64,000 nt of DNA from Eggerthella sp. YY7918 (GTDB lineage: Bacteria; Actinomycetota; Coriobacteriia; Coriobacteriales; Eggerthellaceae): positions 992,001-1,056,000 of the forward strand of contig NC_015738.1 of assembly GCF_000270285.1 (NCBI RefSeq), given 5' to 3'. The translations under genes and the position numbers were made by a program. Below, piece after piece: positions 34,587 through 42,955 of the stretch; position 1 is the stretch's first letter; each line of letters starts with the position of its first letter. The notes beneath the pieces were generated by a model. That model was given only the letters and a program-made list of their open reading frames with translations, searched no databases and was not told the origin of the DNA.

Positions 34587-36077
34587 ATGTCTAAGCAGAA
34601 ATTAAAGCGTGTTTTGGGCTTCGCGCCTGCATTTGGCGCTGCGGTGGGACTTGTAGTTTCGGGAACTGCGATGTTTTCCGTTGGAAACGTGGCGGGGACA
34701 ACGGGGTATGCGACGTTTCTGGTAGCGGCAATTGCCCTTGTTCCTATGATGGCAGCTGCTTTTGCTTTTGGGGAGCTTGCGGCCATGCTGCCAGGCGGTG
34801 GCATGATTTCTGACTACACTCTTCCTGCCCTCGGTCGATTTTGGGCTATGTTCTCTTTGCTGTCGGGCTATGTGTTGCTTATTGCATGTGATGGTGGCAC
34901 GCAAATTATGATAGGCGGGGCTTCTGTTGAATCGGTAACAGGCATCCCGCAAGTTGCTGTGGCGCTTATCCTTTTTAGTGTTGTTGTTATCATCAATATT
35001 GTGGGCGTCAAGGCCTATGGCACGGTGGAATCTGTTGTAACCGTTGCGATGGTTATTGTGTTTGCTGTGCTGGGAGTTCTTGGTTTTATGCATGTTGGGG
35101 AGGCTTTTGGCGCAACCCCAGTGGAAAATAATCCATCGTTTTGGCCCGAGGGTGGTCCTTCTGTTGCTTTTGCGGGCGTGGGCGCAGCAATTTGGTTCTT
35201 CATTGGATTTGAATTCGCATGCCCCATGGCCGAAGAAAACAAAAAACCGTATCGCAACATTCCTTGGGCTCTCATCTTGGGACTTCTTGCAATTTATATT
35301 GTGGATGTCGTTTTTGCGACGGCCGCAACGCGTTATACCGACGCGGCGATTCTGTCTACTTCTGCGGTGCCTCAAATTGAGGCGGCTGCGAGCATGCTTG
35401 GTTCTGCAGGGTCTGCAACCATGACCGTTCTTACCATAGTTGCATCGTTCACGACTGCGAATGCCTATTGCGCCGCATTGCCGCGCATGCTGTACGGCAT
35501 GGCTCGCCAAGGATTGATGCCAAAAGTGTTCTTGCGGATCAATCCTAGGTTTAAAACTCCGGTATGCGGCATAGTGTTTACTGGTGCGCTCATGGCCGTG
35601 ACGATTGTGTATATCAGTCTTAACGGAACCAATGCAGACACCGTTTCTTCTCTTATTTCGGTTGCTTGCATTACATGGATGATCTCCTATGCGATCGCGA
35701 TGATTGATGTATTGGTTTTAAGGCGCCGATATCCCGATTATCCTCGCTTATGGAAAGCTCCGGCGGCAAAAGTGGTGTTTCCCATAGGCATAGCCGGAGT
35801 AATCTATGCTATCTGGACGCTTTCTGATTACTTGCCAGCTGCCATGGTTGCTATGGTGGTCGTCGCAGTTTTCATTGTGATATGGGGTAGGGTCAAGAAA
35901 ATCGATTTGTTTGAAAAAGAACCAATCGGCCAGATGGCAGAGAGTATTCGGGAAACCTCCGAACATCTACCGGTATGGGACGAAGCGGTAAGCGAGTGGA
36001 TCAAAAAGAATCGTAGTCGTTCATCAGATCATGATGTGCTCTATGATGACGACGAGCTGGGTGTTGTGGGCCTGTGA
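34587..36077 (+). CDS. APC-superfamily permease
   Basis: This 496-residue protein has about 12 hydrophobic segments and the APC-type first helix LGFAPAFGAAVGLVVSGTAMFSVGN. It also has AAMLPGGGMISDYTLPALG and a helix-6-like WFFIGFEFACPMAEENKKPYRNIPWAL. The soluble C-terminal tail (about 60 residues) is acidic at the end. It probably imports a small amine or amino acid. The adjacent LicC-LicA fusion suggests choline or ethanolamine as cargo, taking the place that LicB has in other lic loci. That cargo is inference from position only. Confidence 0.82.
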   Translation: MSKQKLKRVLGFAPAFGAAVGLVVSGTAMFSVGNVAGTTGYATFLVAAIALVPMMAAAFAFGELAAMLPGGGMISDYTLPALGRFWAMFSLLSGYVLLIACDGGTQIMIGGASVESVTGIPQVAVALILFSVVVIINIVGVKAYGTVESVVTVAMVIVFAVLGVLGFMHVGEAFGATPVENNPSFWPEGGPSVAFAGVGAAIWFFIGFEFACPMAEENKKPYRNIPWALILGLLAIYIVDVVFATAATRYTDAAILSTSAVPQIEAAASMLGSAGSATMTVLTIVASFTTANAYCAALPRMLYGMARQGLMPKVFLRINPRFKTPVCGIVFTGALMAVTIVYISLNGTNADTVSSLISVACITWMISYAIAMIDVLVLRRRYPDYPRLWKAPAAKVVFPIGIAGVIYAIWTLSDYLPAAMVAMVVVAVFIVIWGRVKKIDLFEKEPIGQMAESIRETSEHLPVWDEAVSEWIKKNRSRSSDHDVLYDDDELGVVGL

Positions 36078-36640
36078 TGCGCGGGTTTCAATTCGTCGAC
36101 AACAAGGCCGCCCTAAAACTCGACGAAGTGTGCAAAAAGATGCTCGCGCTTGCAGGAGATTCGCAGCATGATCTGTCGCCTACGGGCTTGCTTGAACGAA
36201 CAATAACCATGCAAGATGAGTTCGGAGATCTTTGCGTAATCCTGAGATACGATAGGCGCAGCAAGCTGTTTGCAGTGCTTTACAATTTGCAGGTAGAGCA
36301 GTTTATAGAGAGTCCATGCAGCTGCGATGCTCGCGTCGCCGTTAATGTGAGTACAAGAAACATCGAAGTGTCTTCAGGCGATCTTAGTGCAGAACTTCGT
36401 GAAAGACTCGAAGCGCTGGTGGCATCTGATTTGTTTTCAAAGAGGCTAAACCAGTTGGATATTGTTGGGGTTTCTTTCGAAGGAGTCGCGAATCGCGGTT
36501 GGCGTATTACGCTAGAGCCCTACGTTGGGTCGTGCACGTGGAATCTTATCCCACCTGTCATGTATTTAATCGAACCGTCCGTTGGTGATTGCATGCGATG
36601 TGTGGAGTTGCTCCGTATGACGGCATCTTGTTTTTGGTGA
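36077..36640 (+). CDS. Conserved-looking hypothetical protein in the lic block
   Basis: I do not recognise this 187-residue protein. It begins at the ATG that shares one base with the stop of the permease gene, so it is translationally coupled to it. It has no signal peptide and no membrane segment. It looks alpha/beta, with a regular strand-rich centre (FGDLCVILRYDRRSKLFAVLY, DARVAVNVSTRNIEVS) and several Cys near the C-terminus (GDCMRCVELLRMTASCF). Its place between the permease and the YidC-TagF gene suggests a role in the same surface-polymer pathway. Confidence 0.6.
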   Translation: MRGFQFVDNKAALKLDEVCKKMLALAGDSQHDLSPTGLLERTITMQDEFGDLCVILRYDRRSKLFAVLYNLQVEQFIESPCSCDARVAVNVSTRNIEVSSGDLSAELRERLEALVASDLFSKRLNQLDIVGVSFEGVANRGWRITLEPYVGSCTWNLIPPVMYLIEPSVGDCMRCVELLRMTASCFW

Positions 36641-36653
36641 GTTTTTACGCAAT

Positions 36654-36670
36654 TTGAACAGAACCGTTTC
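36654..36670 (+). promoter_or_regulatory. Operator-like motif upstream of the YidC-TagF gene
   Basis: TTGAACAGAACCGTTTC matches 14 of 17 bases of the motif at 32736-32752 before the HTH-LicC-LicA gene and lies 54 bases before the ATG at 36724. A TACAAT at 3679-84 of the same thousand (36679-36684) could serve as -10, with TTGAAC as -35 but an overlong 19-base spacer. Confidence 0.35.
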
Positions 36671-36723
36671 CAGTTTGTTACAATTCGTAGTCTTTGTTGT
36701 AATCCTTGGAAAGGTTTGTATCT

Positions 36724-38634
36724 ATGGAGATGCTCGCGGGCGCTCTCTCGCTTATTCTTCAGCCTTGCTATGACATTTCGCAAAACTGGTGGATCGCCAT
36801 ACTCTTATTCACTATTATCGTGAAAATCTTATTGCTCCCCATGTCGCTGTGGTGTCAAAAAAACAGTATCGTCATGGTTCAGATGATGCCGGATCTCTAT
36901 CGCATTAAAATTAAGTATTTTGGTGATCGAGAAGCAATTGGCGAAAAGCAAAATGATATGTACAAGGAAAAGCATTATCATCCGATGCTCAGTCTTGTAC
37001 CGCTCGCTGTTCAGATTCTTATCCTCTTTGGCTTGGTGGATGTTATCCATGGCATTACCGACTATGGTGCTCCCGGAACGGAATTTTTAGGACTCATCCC
37101 CATTGAGGATGGCGGAATATCTTGGGTCATGCCTATCCTTGCTGGTCTATCGGCCGTTTTGATGGGTTATGCGCAAAACCGCATTCATCCTTTGCAGAAA
37201 GAGCAATCGACGACAGAGAAAAATATGACCAATGGTTTGTCCATTGCGCTGTCGTTCTTCCTTGGTATATTTGTGGCTGCTGGCATGGCATTCTACTGGA
37301 TATGCTCAAACCTGACTTCTATCGTCGTGCAGGTAATTTGTAACGTCATGATCAAACCGAAAAAGTATATCGATTACGAAGAATTAGAAAGTACGCGGAG
37401 TGAATTTGAAGCACTTGAAGCATTGTCTGAGCGCAGTGCGTGGTGGAAGCGCGATCCTCTTGCGAAGCGGGAAAAGCAGGATTACAAACGCTTCTTCGAT
37501 ATCGTAGGCAAGCACATTGTATTTTATTCGGAAAGCAATGGGTTTTATAAGTATTATGCAGGTACCATCGATTGGCTTTTGACCCATTCGAGTGTATGCA
37601 TTCATTACATTACAGGCGATCCCAACGATCAAATATTTGATAGGGCGAAACGTCAGCCGCGCATTCTTCCCTACTATATTGGCGAGAAAAAGCTTATCAC
37701 GCTCATGATGAAGATGGATGCCGACGTGGTGGTGCTGACGCTTGAAGATCTTGAGAACTACTACATCAAGCGTTCGTACATTCGTAAAGATATCGAATAC
37801 GTCTTTATGCCCCATCACATGACCAGTATGCATTTGATGTCACAAAAGGGCGCTTATGATCACTACGACACAGTGCTTTGCGTAGGCCCGCATCAAATCA
37901 AGGAATTAAGACGTGCTGAGGAATTGTATTCAACAGCGCCAAAGAATCTTGTTGAGTGCGGCTATAGCCTACTGGATGAAGAAATTTCTGCATATGAAAC
38001 CGTGGCGAAGAAGTGCAACGATCGTCCGCAGATTCTCATCGCACCTTCTTGGCAGGAAGACTGTCTTCTTGATTTGTGTCCTGACGAGGTGATCCGCCCG
38101 CTTTTAGGAAAGGGCTTCCGCGTTATCGTGCGTCCCCATCCTGAATACGTGAAAAGACGCGGTCCAAAATGGGAAGCTTTGCAGGCACGGTTTAGCGATA
38201 TTGACGACTCCGAGCTGCACTTTGAGAAGGACTTCAGTTCAAATGCGTCAATCTTTGAATCCGATGTTCTTATTACCGACTGGTCCTCGGTCTTTTGCGA
38301 ATTTGCCTTTACCACGCTTAAGCCGTGCGTATTCATCGATACTCCTATGAAAATTAGCAATCCGGATTACGAAGAACTGGGAATTATGCCTACCGATCTT
38401 CTTTGGCGCAAGCAGGTGGGAATTTCCTTTGAGCCCAACGATCTGGGGTCTTTGGGCAGTCAGGTTCAGTCGCTTATCACCGATCAAGTTGTATGGTCTG
38501 AAAAGATAAAAGATGTGCGGGATGAATTTATTTTCAACCAGAGTAAAGGCGCCGAAACTGCGGGGGAGTACCTATTGTCTCGTATGATTATTAAACAAGA
38601 AAGCCGGAAAGAGGAGATGACTGATGCTCGCTAA
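36724..38634 (+). CDS. YidC/Oxa1-like membrane domain fused to CDP-glycerol glycerophosphotransferase (TagB/TagF-like)
   Basis: The N-terminal 210 residues form a YidC/Oxa1-type insertase domain: WWIAILLFTIIVKILLLPMS, a cytoplasmic helical hairpin (QMMPDLYRIKIKYFGDREAI, YKEKHYHPMLSLVPLAVQ), and later helices ending FYWICSNLTSIVVQVICN. The groove Arg usual in this first helix is Lys here. After a linker, residues 255-620 are a GT-B polyglycerol-phosphate transferase with FMPHHMTSMHL, RPHPEYVKRRG and the SDYSS-like LITDWSSVFCEFAF. Such enzymes move glycerol-phosphate from CDP-glycerol onto wall or lipid acceptors. ATG at 36724 was chosen over TTG at 36706 (GGAAAGG upstream). It overlaps the next gene by 11 bases. 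Confidence 0.9.
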   Translation: MEMLAGALSLILQPCYDISQNWWIAILLFTIIVKILLLPMSLWCQKNSIVMVQMMPDLYRIKIKYFGDREAIGEKQNDMYKEKHYHPMLSLVPLAVQILILFGLVDVIHGITDYGAPGTEFLGLIPIEDGGISWVMPILAGLSAVLMGYAQNRIHPLQKEQSTTEKNMTNGLSIALSFFLGIFVAAGMAFYWICSNLTSIVVQVICNVMIKPKKYIDYEELESTRSEFEALEALSERSAWWKRDPLAKREKQDYKRFFDIVGKHIVFYSESNGFYKYYAGTIDWLLTHSSVCIHYITGDPNDQIFDRAKRQPRILPYYIGEKKLITLMMKMDADVVVLTLEDLENYYIKRSYIRKDIEYVFMPHHMTSMHLMSQKGAYDHYDTVLCVGPHQIKELRRAEELYSTAPKNLVECGYSLLDEEISAYETVAKKCNDRPQILIAPSWQEDCLLDLCPDEVIRPLLGKGFRVIVRPHPEYVKRRGPKWEALQARFSDIDDSELHFEKDFSSNASIFESDVLITDWSSVFCEFAFTTLKPCVFIDTPMKISNPDYEELGIMPTDLLWRKQVGISFEPNDLGSLGSQVQSLITDQVVWSEKIKDVRDEFIFNQSKGAETAGEYLLSRMIIKQESRKEEMTDAR

Positions 38635-40672
38635 GCGCTTGGCTATCGGACTATTTGATGCCTGCTACTTGGTGGCCGCGGCGGGTATGGTGTGCTTCGC
38701 TTGGACTGCTCCGGCGTATGCCTATGTTGATCCTTCAGTGATGACATATACCATCCAGGCTCTTGCAGGCGTTGCGGTTGCTCTGAGTGCGGTATTTGGC
38801 GTTATGTGGCGTCGTGCGCGCAAGAAGGTCTTAAAGATTCTTAATATTGACGAGAATCGTAGTAAAACAGTTGAGAACGATATTAAAAGAATTGACCCGA
38901 GCCAAGTCGCTCAGGTGGATGAGGAGTTCGTTAGCAGCTTTACCAATCAGAAGACAAAGCATTCCTCAACCGCTTTGCCGTGGTGGAAAAGGTTTTTATT
39001 CGCGCTGTGCATGATGGCTTTCTTGATGTATACCTATTTCGTTATTGCACCGTTTGAAATTGTTGGCGGCAATTCGGACAGTTTGCTCTTTGGGGTTCAC
39101 GATATTTGGATTGCAATGGTTCTGTTCGCTTTTGTTGTGGGAACTGCTGTTGCGTTGGCATTGTCTGCGCTGAAGGGGAAGCCTTTTGCTATAGCACTTG
39201 GGCTTGTCTTTTCGATAGCGCTTCTTGGGTTTTTACAAGCCTTATTCTTCAATAGCGGTCTTCCTTCGGCTGATGGGCATGCGGTGCCGTGGGATGAGCA
39301 TGCGCTCACTATGGCCGTCAATGCCTGCATCTGGCTGATAGTCATTGCGGCTTGCTTGGTGTTTTGTACTAAAAAACCGGGTCTCAGCAGGTCGCTGTTT
39401 ACCGTGTTATCCTTCGCCCTTATAGTCACGCAGTCTATTGGAATTGCCACCTATGTGAAGCATGACATTATTCTTAATGACAGGGACCCGATGGTGTCCA
39501 GAGAGGGTCTGTATGAGGTTTCCGATAAGAGCAATGTCATTGTTTTTGTGATCGACACCGTTGATACGAATCAATTTGATGCCGTGCTCGCAGAGCATCC
39601 TGACATGCTTGATGAGTTCACGGGTTTCACGCTTTTTGAGAACTCGGCGGGTGCAATGATCCCTACGTCTCACGCCATACCTTTCTTGCTTTCGGGCGAG
39701 CGACTGCAGGAAGATGAAACCTATAACCATTACATAGACACGCGATACACACGCAGTTCTTTTGTTGATGATATTGCCGATCAAAATTATTCGGTATCGT
39801 TGTATGCGGACTGTATTTTTTCGGGTGTAAATGTGTTTGGTGATAGGACAACCAACATTCATAAAAGCGATATGCTGCCGATTGATATTGTCGGAACGAT
39901 AAAGATGCTTTCGCAAGTTGCCCTGTACAGGGATGCGCCTTGGATTTGCAAACCTCTATTCTGGTACTACACGGATGATATTAGCAATGCGGTGGTTGAT
40001 GCGTCTGATCAAGTTGACGACCGACTGCGCCCTTATGTCCTTGATGACGCACAGTATTATCAGGATCTTAAAAAAACCGGGTTGTCTTTTCAGGAGGACA
40101 AGAGCGTTGATGGCGCTATGAAGTTTATTCACCTTGCAGGAGCGCATGTTCCTTATACGCTTAATGAGCATGCCCAGCTTTCTGATACCCCCACAACTCT
40201 TGAACAGCAGACGCAAGGCACCTTCGTGATTTTGCGGGATTATCTGCGCGAATTGAAGGAGCTGGGCGTGTATGACAACTCTACAATTATCGTTACGGCT
40301 GATCATGGCATATGGTATCCAACGACTGAAATCATTTCAGAACCGTCTACTCCCATTTGTCTTGTAAAGCCAGCGACCGAGCCTGGGGGGTCGTCCGAAC
40401 CGTATAAGGTGTCACTCGCTCCGGTGAGCCAAGATGATTTCCAGTCGACGGTTATGGAGGCTGTTGGCGGTGATAAATCAAAATATGGCGAAGGCATGAC
40501 GTATTTTGACGTGCCCAATACCGATCGTGTGCGGTACTACGATATGACGCGATATCCTGACGAGTCGCTCAGCCGCTTCAATGAGCTTGATCGCTTTAAG
40601 ATTACTGGCGACGCGCGCGATTTTGACAACTGGCATCTGACCGATATCAAATGGATGCGCGATGAAGAGTGA
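38624..40672 (+). CDS. Membrane-anchored sulfatase/alkaline-phosphatase-fold transferase (LtaS-like)
   Basis: This 682-residue protein has an N-terminal hydrophobic segment, a second set of four or five membrane helices (about 120-285) and an extracellular sulfatase-fold domain (about 300-680). Metal and active-site candidates are FVIDTVDTNQF (about residue 310), a nucleophile Thr in GAMIPTSHAIP (about 347) and TADHGIWYP (about 560). Related proteins transfer phosphoglycerol (LtaS) or phosphoethanolamine to polymers or lipids. The gene overlaps the YidC-TagF gene by 11 bases, so the two should act together in making or decorating a glycerol-phosphate polymer. The exact donor is not evident. 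Confidence 0.78.
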   Translation: MLAKRLAIGLFDACYLVAAAGMVCFAWTAPAYAYVDPSVMTYTIQALAGVAVALSAVFGVMWRRARKKVLKILNIDENRSKTVENDIKRIDPSQVAQVDEEFVSSFTNQKTKHSSTALPWWKRFLFALCMMAFLMYTYFVIAPFEIVGGNSDSLLFGVHDIWIAMVLFAFVVGTAVALALSALKGKPFAIALGLVFSIALLGFLQALFFNSGLPSADGHAVPWDEHALTMAVNACIWLIVIAACLVFCTKKPGLSRSLFTVLSFALIVTQSIGIATYVKHDIILNDRDPMVSREGLYEVSDKSNVIVFVIDTVDTNQFDAVLAEHPDMLDEFTGFTLFENSAGAMIPTSHAIPFLLSGERLQEDETYNHYIDTRYTRSSFVDDIADQNYSVSLYADCIFSGVNVFGDRTTNIHKSDMLPIDIVGTIKMLSQVALYRDAPWICKPLFWYYTDDISNAVVDASDQVDDRLRPYVLDDAQYYQDLKKTGLSFQEDKSVDGAMKFIHLAGAHVPYTLNEHAQLSDTPTTLEQQTQGTFVILRDYLRELKELGVYDNSTIIVTADHGIWYPTTEIISEPSTPICLVKPATEPGGSSEPYKVSLAPVSQDDFQSTVMEAVGGDKSKYGEGMTYFDVPNTDRVRYYDMTRYPDESLSRFNELDRFKITGDARDFDNWHLTDIKWMRDEE

Positions 40673-40761
40673 TTATTTGTAAAGGCTGTGCCGATACACG
40701 TCCAAAATTACTTGAGCTACGAACTTATGCCGCTAGAGTTGCTTTACATATGCCGAAAGAT

Positions 40762-42507
40762 TTATCTTAGTAAAAAAGGATTAAACCCTGTTTTTGTATT
40801 TTCTACTAAGTGTATGGTTTTTTCGGGTTTTAACCCAAGCTCATCAGGTTGTTCTGTTCCAAAAAGAAATATCTGGAGGTTGTCTTTTGCGATTCTCTGA
40901 TAAAGCTCTTTAAAAATTGAGCCGATTGCTTTCTTGCTATCTTTATCGAGAGGCTTTGAGGCATGATCTATCACCAAGAAGGGTATTAATGGGTATTGCT
41001 TTTTGCCTAGAAGAAACTCCATAAAAGCGCAGTAGCCGCAAACTTGAATAAGTGTTTGTCGTGCGTGGCTTCCGCAGTTATAGTTGACAGTTCTTTTTAC
41101 GAGTTCGCCTTCGTTCTCTTCTTCACTTTCAAATTGAGGCTGAAGCGTATTGCCGTTCTTGATATAGCGAATTGAGAGCCCAGTTTTTTTTGTATCTTCA
41201 GCAACAAACGATGAAGAGCTTGCTGCGCCAGTATAATATGCTGTCACTTTCTCAGAAATCGTGTTTATGTCGTTCATGTTATCTGTCTGCTTCAGATCCT
41301 TAATCGTTTTTCGTAATTCAGTTGCCTTTTCTCTTAGATCATTTAGATTTTCTTGATGCGACTTTAAGCTAAACTCACTCAGGTAATTCTTAACAATGAT
41401 CAAAGCTGCTCTTTTTTCATCAACAGAATAGGGAGTATATTTTTTCTCATTTAAGATAATTTCCTGCTGCAATTCAACCTTAGCGGCCTTCATGTGCTTA
41501 AGAGTTTCAGCTTGAATTTTTCTATCTTTCATTGAAATAGAGCCACTCATATCCTTCAGTAGCTCCTTAGTTGAATGAACTAGGGGTGCATATAACGGAT
41601 TGCCCTCAATTAATAAATTCAGGTCTGAAAGCAGCTCAGCTCTCTTTCTATTTTCTTCTTCAATTTGTTTACTCTCGCTTAGTCTTTTGCTTAGATCGCT
41701 TATCTGATTACTAATGGAGTTAATCATAAAAGATAGCTCTGAGAGGGTTCTTGTTTTTTCGCTCCGTATTATCTCGTCATTGTCTTCAAACTCGTAGATT
41801 ATCTTTTCTATTTCTTTGATATTATTACCAGTAAACGAAACTGGGGATTTGAGTATCGCAAGCTGTTGATTAATTTGACCAATCATAAAGACTCGTTCGT
41901 TTTCTAAAGCACTCAGCCTACTTATTCTTTGTTCGAGATTTTGAAGTTCGTCTTCTTTTTCTTTAATCAGATTTGGATTCTGGTTAAATATCAGATTTAA
42001 AAGCTCTGCTTCTCTTACCCTGTATTTTGTCTGATCTGACTTATCAAAAAAATCATTTAATGCGCCCAGCCTCTTTTCCCCGAGAAAATTGAAGAGCGTG
42101 AATGTCCGATACGTCATGTTTGCATTCATAAAACTATTGACTACTTGCTGTGATGATTCGCTCGGACATAAAGCATCATTAATTAAACCTTTCAATTCTT
42201 CAAGCGTACTGCATGTTTGAAATACACCATCTCTGGAAAACATGCATCTTGGCTCGACTAAAAACCTTTGAATAGTGTACACAATTTCATCAAACTCAAA
42301 TTCGAGTGTGGCCGAAGCTATGCCGGCGAGCCCGTCTCGCTGAGATATATTAGTTTGAGTATCGCCCAACATGTAATCAAAGAAGTTATAAAAAAGTGTT
42401 TTACCTGTCGCATTGTCCCCTTGGACATAGTTCAATCCTGTAGAGAAATCGTATTCGTATTCTTTAGAAGTATCGCTCTTAAGTTTTAGCTTCGTGATTC
42501 TAAACAT
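40762..42507 (-). CDS. ABC/SMC-like coiled-coil ATPase of an ABC-three-component system
   Basis: This 581-residue ATPase has a Walker A at residues 30-37 (GDNATGKT), long central coiled-coil segments (about 185-410) and a C-terminal half. That half carries a signature-like CGSHARQTLIQVCGY and a degenerate Walker B, LIPFLVIDHASKPLD, in which Asp-His stands where Asp-Glu is usual. This layout fits the ABC component of ABC-3C conflict systems. It overlaps the middle gene by eight bases (42500-42507), and is last in the leftward three-gene operon. It probably moves along or senses DNA; its trigger is unknown. Confidence 0.78.
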   Translation of the reverse strand: MFRITKLKLKSDTSKEYEYDFSTGLNYVQGDNATGKTLFYNFFDYMLGDTQTNISQRDGLAGIASATLEFEFDEIVYTIQRFLVEPRCMFSRDGVFQTCSTLEELKGLINDALCPSESSQQVVNSFMNANMTYRTFTLFNFLGEKRLGALNDFFDKSDQTKYRVREAELLNLIFNQNPNLIKEKEDELQNLEQRISRLSALENERVFMIGQINQQLAILKSPVSFTGNNIKEIEKIIYEFEDNDEIIRSEKTRTLSELSFMINSISNQISDLSKRLSESKQIEEENRKRAELLSDLNLLIEGNPLYAPLVHSTKELLKDMSGSISMKDRKIQAETLKHMKAAKVELQQEIILNEKKYTPYSVDEKRAALIIVKNYLSEFSLKSHQENLNDLREKATELRKTIKDLKQTDNMNDINTISEKVTAYYTGAASSSSFVAEDTKKTGLSIRYIKNGNTLQPQFESEEENEGELVKRTVNYNCGSHARQTLIQVCGYCAFMEFLLGKKQYPLIPFLVIDHASKPLDKDSKKAIGSIFKELYQRIAKDNLQIFLFGTEQPDELGLKPEKTIHLVENTKTGFNPFLLR

Positions 42508-42955
42508 TTCGTATTACCACCTTCAGCATCAATGCATCCTCTACCTCATAGCACTCTTCAATTAGTTTTTCGCTAAAGGCATCGAATCGTTTCTTTTTTG
42601 ATAAAGGTGCATCTTCTCCTACGAAAACCCGGTCATCTTCTATAACTATCCAATCATTTTTACTTAGCAACAATAAGGCTTGAAGAATAAACTCTAGTTC
42701 AAAACGCAAGCTTTCAAACTGTCCGGTCGCTTCGATTGCTGCTTTGGATAGTAGATCTTTGCTGTGGTGGCCATTATATAGTGTGGTTTTTGATATACAG
42801 TGATTCTTGATAAGAAACGATAGCAGAATAGTTTTACAAACACTTAAGCCTTGCCTAGTATCAACCACTTCAACTATCGTACTGCAATAGGTGCTTAAAA
42901 TAATTGCCACCATGTCGATATATGCCTTGCTCTTATCCGATAAGTCCGGCATCAT
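42500..42955 (-). CDS. ABC-three-component system middle component-like protein
   Basis: This small, mostly helical protein has 151 residues from the chosen start. It has no signal peptide, no catalytic motif and a winged-helix-like pattern in the centre (VCKTILLSFLIKNHCISKTTLYN). Size, position and overlaps fit the middle component that links effector and ATPase in ABC-3C systems. ATG at 42955 was chosen because GAAGG lies six bases before it; ATGs at 42961 and 42952 are alternatives. It overlaps the nuclease-like gene by 23 bases and the ATPase gene by eight. The assignment rests mainly on context. Confidence 0.65.
   Translation of the reverse strand: MMPDLSDKSKAYIDMVAIILSTYCSTIVEVVDTRQGLSVCKTILLSFLIKNHCISKTTLYNGHHSKDLLSKAAIEATGQFESLRFELEFILQALLLLSKNDWIVIEDDRVFVGEDAPLSKKKRFDAFSEKLIEECYEVEDALMLKVVIRNV

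Noticed and set aside
40673-40761. Terminator between the sulfatase-fold gene and the ABC ATPase gene
   Set aside because: Only a weak seven-base inverted repeat with a very long loop is present, without a T tract in the right place.
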